DNA from: Inhella gelatinilytica
Lineage (GTDB): Bacteria > Pseudomonadota > Gammaproteobacteria > Burkholderiales > Burkholderiaceae_C
Reading direction: 5' to 3'
DNA length: 64,000 nucleotides
NCBI RefSeq assembly: GCF_016093295.1
Contig: NZ_JAEDAL010000010.1
Coordinates: 34,959 to 98,958, forward strand
Shown in pieces: positions 62,482 to 64,000 of the stretch. A program made the translations under genes and the position numbers. Within the stretch, counting starts at the first letter, position 1; every line of letters starts with the position of its first letter. Under the pieces are notes generated by a model. The model made no database searches and was not told where the DNA came from. It saw only the letters and a list, made by a program, of their open reading frames with translations.

Positions 62482-63267
62482 GTGCAACCATCGGTGGGTG
62501 TATGGGATTCAGGCGTTGGCGGGCTCACGGTGCTCGCCGCCCTGCGTCGGGCTTTGCCCGGCGTACCGATGCACTACCTGGCCGACAGCGCCCATGCCCC
62601 CTACGGCGAGCGCGCTGACGCTTTCATTCTGGAACGCAGCCTGGCGCTGACCGACCATTTGATTGCCCGGGGAGCGCGACTCATCGTGATCGCCTGCAAC
62701 ACCGCCACGGCCGTAGCGGCCGACGCGCTACGGGTCCGCCATCCGGGAGTCCCCATCGTCGGCATCGAACCCGGCATCAAACCGGCGGTCGCCGCCAGTC
62801 GTACCGGTCGCGTGGGCGTACTGGCCACCACTGCGACGGTCAACAGCCCACGTTTTGCCCGCCTGCTTGCCCGGCATGCCGCCGACGCCCGAATCACATC
62901 GGTCGCGTGCTCGGGCGTGGTCAAGCACATCGAAGCGGGAGATGTCGACAGTGCGGCCTTGCGGGCCCTCATTCACCGCTATTGCGAGCCTCTGCGGCAA
63001 AACGCCGTGGATACCGCCCTGCTGGGCTGCACCCACTACCCCCTGATTCGACCACTGTGGGAGGCCGAACTGGGCCCCGGTGTGCAACTGATCCAGGTGG
63101 AGGCGGCCGTTGCCCAACAGGCCGCCCGACTTTGGGCCGGAACGATGCCCCCTGAAGAGGTCGGGGGGTTGCGGTTGAGTTCGACGGGCGACCCTGGCGT
63201 TCTCGCCCAAGTCGCCCGCCAGGGTTTGGGCTGGCTGGACGTGCAGCCCACCCATGAGCGGATCTAA
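62482..63267 (+). CDS. murI: Glutamate racemase
   Basis: The 261-residue enzyme makes D-glutamate for peptidoglycan. It has [29 protein letters not shown], the first catalytic Cys in [10 protein letters not shown] and the second in [11 protein letters not shown] use the GTG at 62482, preceded by GAGG; a TTG slightly upstream is possible. The frame is open farther but lies across the operator region. The gene ends four bases into the convergent receiver-domain gene. Confidence 0.93.
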   Translation: MQPSVGVWDSGVGGLTVLAALRRALPGVPMHYLADSAHAPYGERADAFILERSLALTDHLIARGARLIVIACNTATAVAADALRVRHPGVPIVGIEPGIKPAVAASRTGRVGVLATTATVNSPRFARLLARHAADARITSVACSGVVKHIEAGDVDSAALRALIHRYCEPLRQNAVDTALLGCTHYPLIRPLWEAELGPGVQLIQVEAAVAQQAARLWAGTMPPEEVGGLRLSSTGDPGVLAQVARQGLGWLDVQPTHERI

Positions 63268-64000
63268 GCCGGCACCTGAACCGCCAGCCGGGCGCGCTCA
63301 ATACATGCGATCAGGTCGGCCTCGGCATACGGCTTACCCAGCAGGGTCGTCACGCCCGCCGCATCGGCAGCGGCTTTGCGGTCATCGGCCGAGGTGATCA
63401 TGATGACGGGAATCGCCCCCAAAGTGGCGGAAGCACGCACGTATCGCGTGAGCTCAAACCCGTCCATTCCCGGCATTTCAACGTCGGTGATGACCACATG
63501 GGGCGTATGCAGCGCCATCTTGGCCACTGCCTCTTCGCCACTGTCCGCCAACACCACCTGATATCCCTGCGGAGCCAAAGCGCGTTGTGTTTTCACCCGC
63601 ACCACCTTGGAGTCATCCACCACAAACACCACGGTTTCATCCGCACGCAGTTCACGTGAATTCAGCGACGGCAGGGGTGGCGCCACGGCCATCTGTGCTG
63701 GAGACTGGGCCGCCAGCCGCTCAGCCTCCCGTTGCTCGGCTTCCAGGCGCTCGGCTTCCCGTTGCTCGGCTTCCAGTCGCTCAGCTTCCCGTCGCTCAGC
63801 TTCCCCTCGCTCAGCTTCCCGTCGCTCAGCTTCTCGTCGCTCAGCTTCTCGTCGCTCAGCTTCCAGTCGCTCGGCTTCCAGTCGCTCGGCTTCCAGTCGC
63901 TCGGCTTCCAGTCGCTCGGCTTCCAGTCGCTCGGCTTCCAGTCGCTCGGCTTCCAGTCGCTCGGCTTCCAGTCGCTCGGCTTCCAGTCGCTCGGCTTCCA
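63264..64000 (-). CDS. Repeat-rich protein with C-terminal receiver domain (partial)
   Basis: The frame is open from 63264 to the window edge, so the start is outside. The C-terminal 130 residues form a CheY-like receiver ([19 protein letters not shown], phospho-acceptor in [22 protein letters not shown]). N-terminal to it, the 15-bp DNA repeat is in frame and encodes [15 protein letters not shown] and EAERG repeats, a strongly charged helical rod. The ATG at 63692 is in frame and would yield only the receiver part. The other end of the protein is unknown. It converges with murI, overlapping by four bases. Confidence 0.8.
   Translation of the reverse strand, partial: EAERLEAERLEAERLEAERLEAERLEAERLEAERLEAERLEAERLEAERREAERREAERREAERGEAERREAERLEAEQREAERLEAEQREAERLAAQSPAQMAVAPPLPSLNSRELRADETVVFVVDDSKVVRVKTQRALAPQGYQVVLADSGEEAVAKMALHTPHVVITDVEMPGMDGFELTRYVRASATLGAIPVIMITSADDRKAAADAAGVTTLLGKPYAEADLIACIERARLAVQVPA
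63711..64000. repeat. 15-bp tandem repeat in coding sequence
   Basis: Unit TCGGCTTCCAGTCGC and variants recur about 19 times. The copies from 63871 to the window edge are perfect and those nearer the receiver domain are diverged. The 15-base period is in frame, so the array can grow or shrink without frameshift. Confidence 0.95.

Noticed and set aside
63711..64000. CRISPR array
   Set aside because: Repeats are 15 bases with no spacers and keep a reading frame; they encode EAERL.

Overview
The window is about 64 kb of GC-rich, densely coded bacterial chromosome with very short intergenic gaps and many ATGA or TTGA stop/start overlaps. Gene content points to a betaproteobacterium of the order Burkholderiales, probably near Comamonadaceae or Sphaerotilaceae. 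Supporting genes are a phasin, a single-subunit nitrite/sulfite reductase followed by a DUF934 gene, an alaA-hom-thrC-moeA-moaD run, minCDE, etfBA and a PIN-PhoH protein. No phage, transposase, integrase or CRISPR array was found. The family placement is inference; the gene calls rest on motifs read in the translations.

Layout. 0-8 kb: the N-terminal part of an MFS transporter that runs off the left edge, rmuC, a small secreted protein, a D-2-hydroxyacid dehydrogenase coupled to an NhaD-type antiporter, a nitroreductase, a phasin with a likely PhaR-controlled promoter, and a divergent DUF4188/LysR pair. 8-16.5 kb: a compact cluster of an SPFH-SHOCT protein, a double zinc-ribbon DUF4178 protein, a DUF350 membrane protein, a membrane-fused aminopropyltransferase and a FAD oxidoreductase with a lipoprotein/Tat-like signal. 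It is followed by an ArsR regulator, a REC-REC-GGDEF protein and a short AdoMet decarboxylase (speD). 16.5-22 kb: an alaA-hom-thrC-moeA-moaD-speD operon on the minus strand. 22-30 kb: Mth938-like protein, a PrxQ peroxiredoxin, phoH, prpE, an NlpC/P60 hydrolase, moaA-mobA and a patatin lipoprotein.

30-38 kb: the assimilatory sulfate operon (cysI, DUF934, an NTF2-like gene, cysH, cysD, cysN, cobA), then fdxA and a ferredoxin-NADP reductase that could feed the reductase electrons. 38-41 kb: a TPP riboswitch in front of a TonB-dependent receptor, two identical tRNA-Asn genes each with its own terminator, and yjdM. 41-47 kb: an alpha/beta hydrolase divergent from a LysR gene, a 72-residue conserved-looking small protein, dusC and minCDE. 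47-52 kb: a long AT-richer intergenic stretch, a DUF2238 protein, mtfA, a stand-alone acetolactate synthase divergent from an Lrp/AsnC gene, and an anchored protein of unknown function. 52-64 kb: a 1663-residue kinase-ATPase-GAF-GGDEF protein, a nitronate monooxygenase, an acyl-CoA dehydrogenase with etfBA, murI, and a partial protein with a long EAERL repeat and a C-terminal receiver domain.

The least explained signal is a dispersed element of about 50 bp between 43.8 and 47.5 kb. Three clear copies and one degenerate copy pair a DnaA-box-like 9-mer with a CTAAGTGCTTG motif. In the three clear copies the spacing is identical. Two copies flank dusC, and two lie in the intergenic region upstream of the DUF2238 gene. 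The polyamine-linked membrane cluster at 8-16.5 kb and the riboswitch-controlled outer-membrane receptor are the other two points of most interest.
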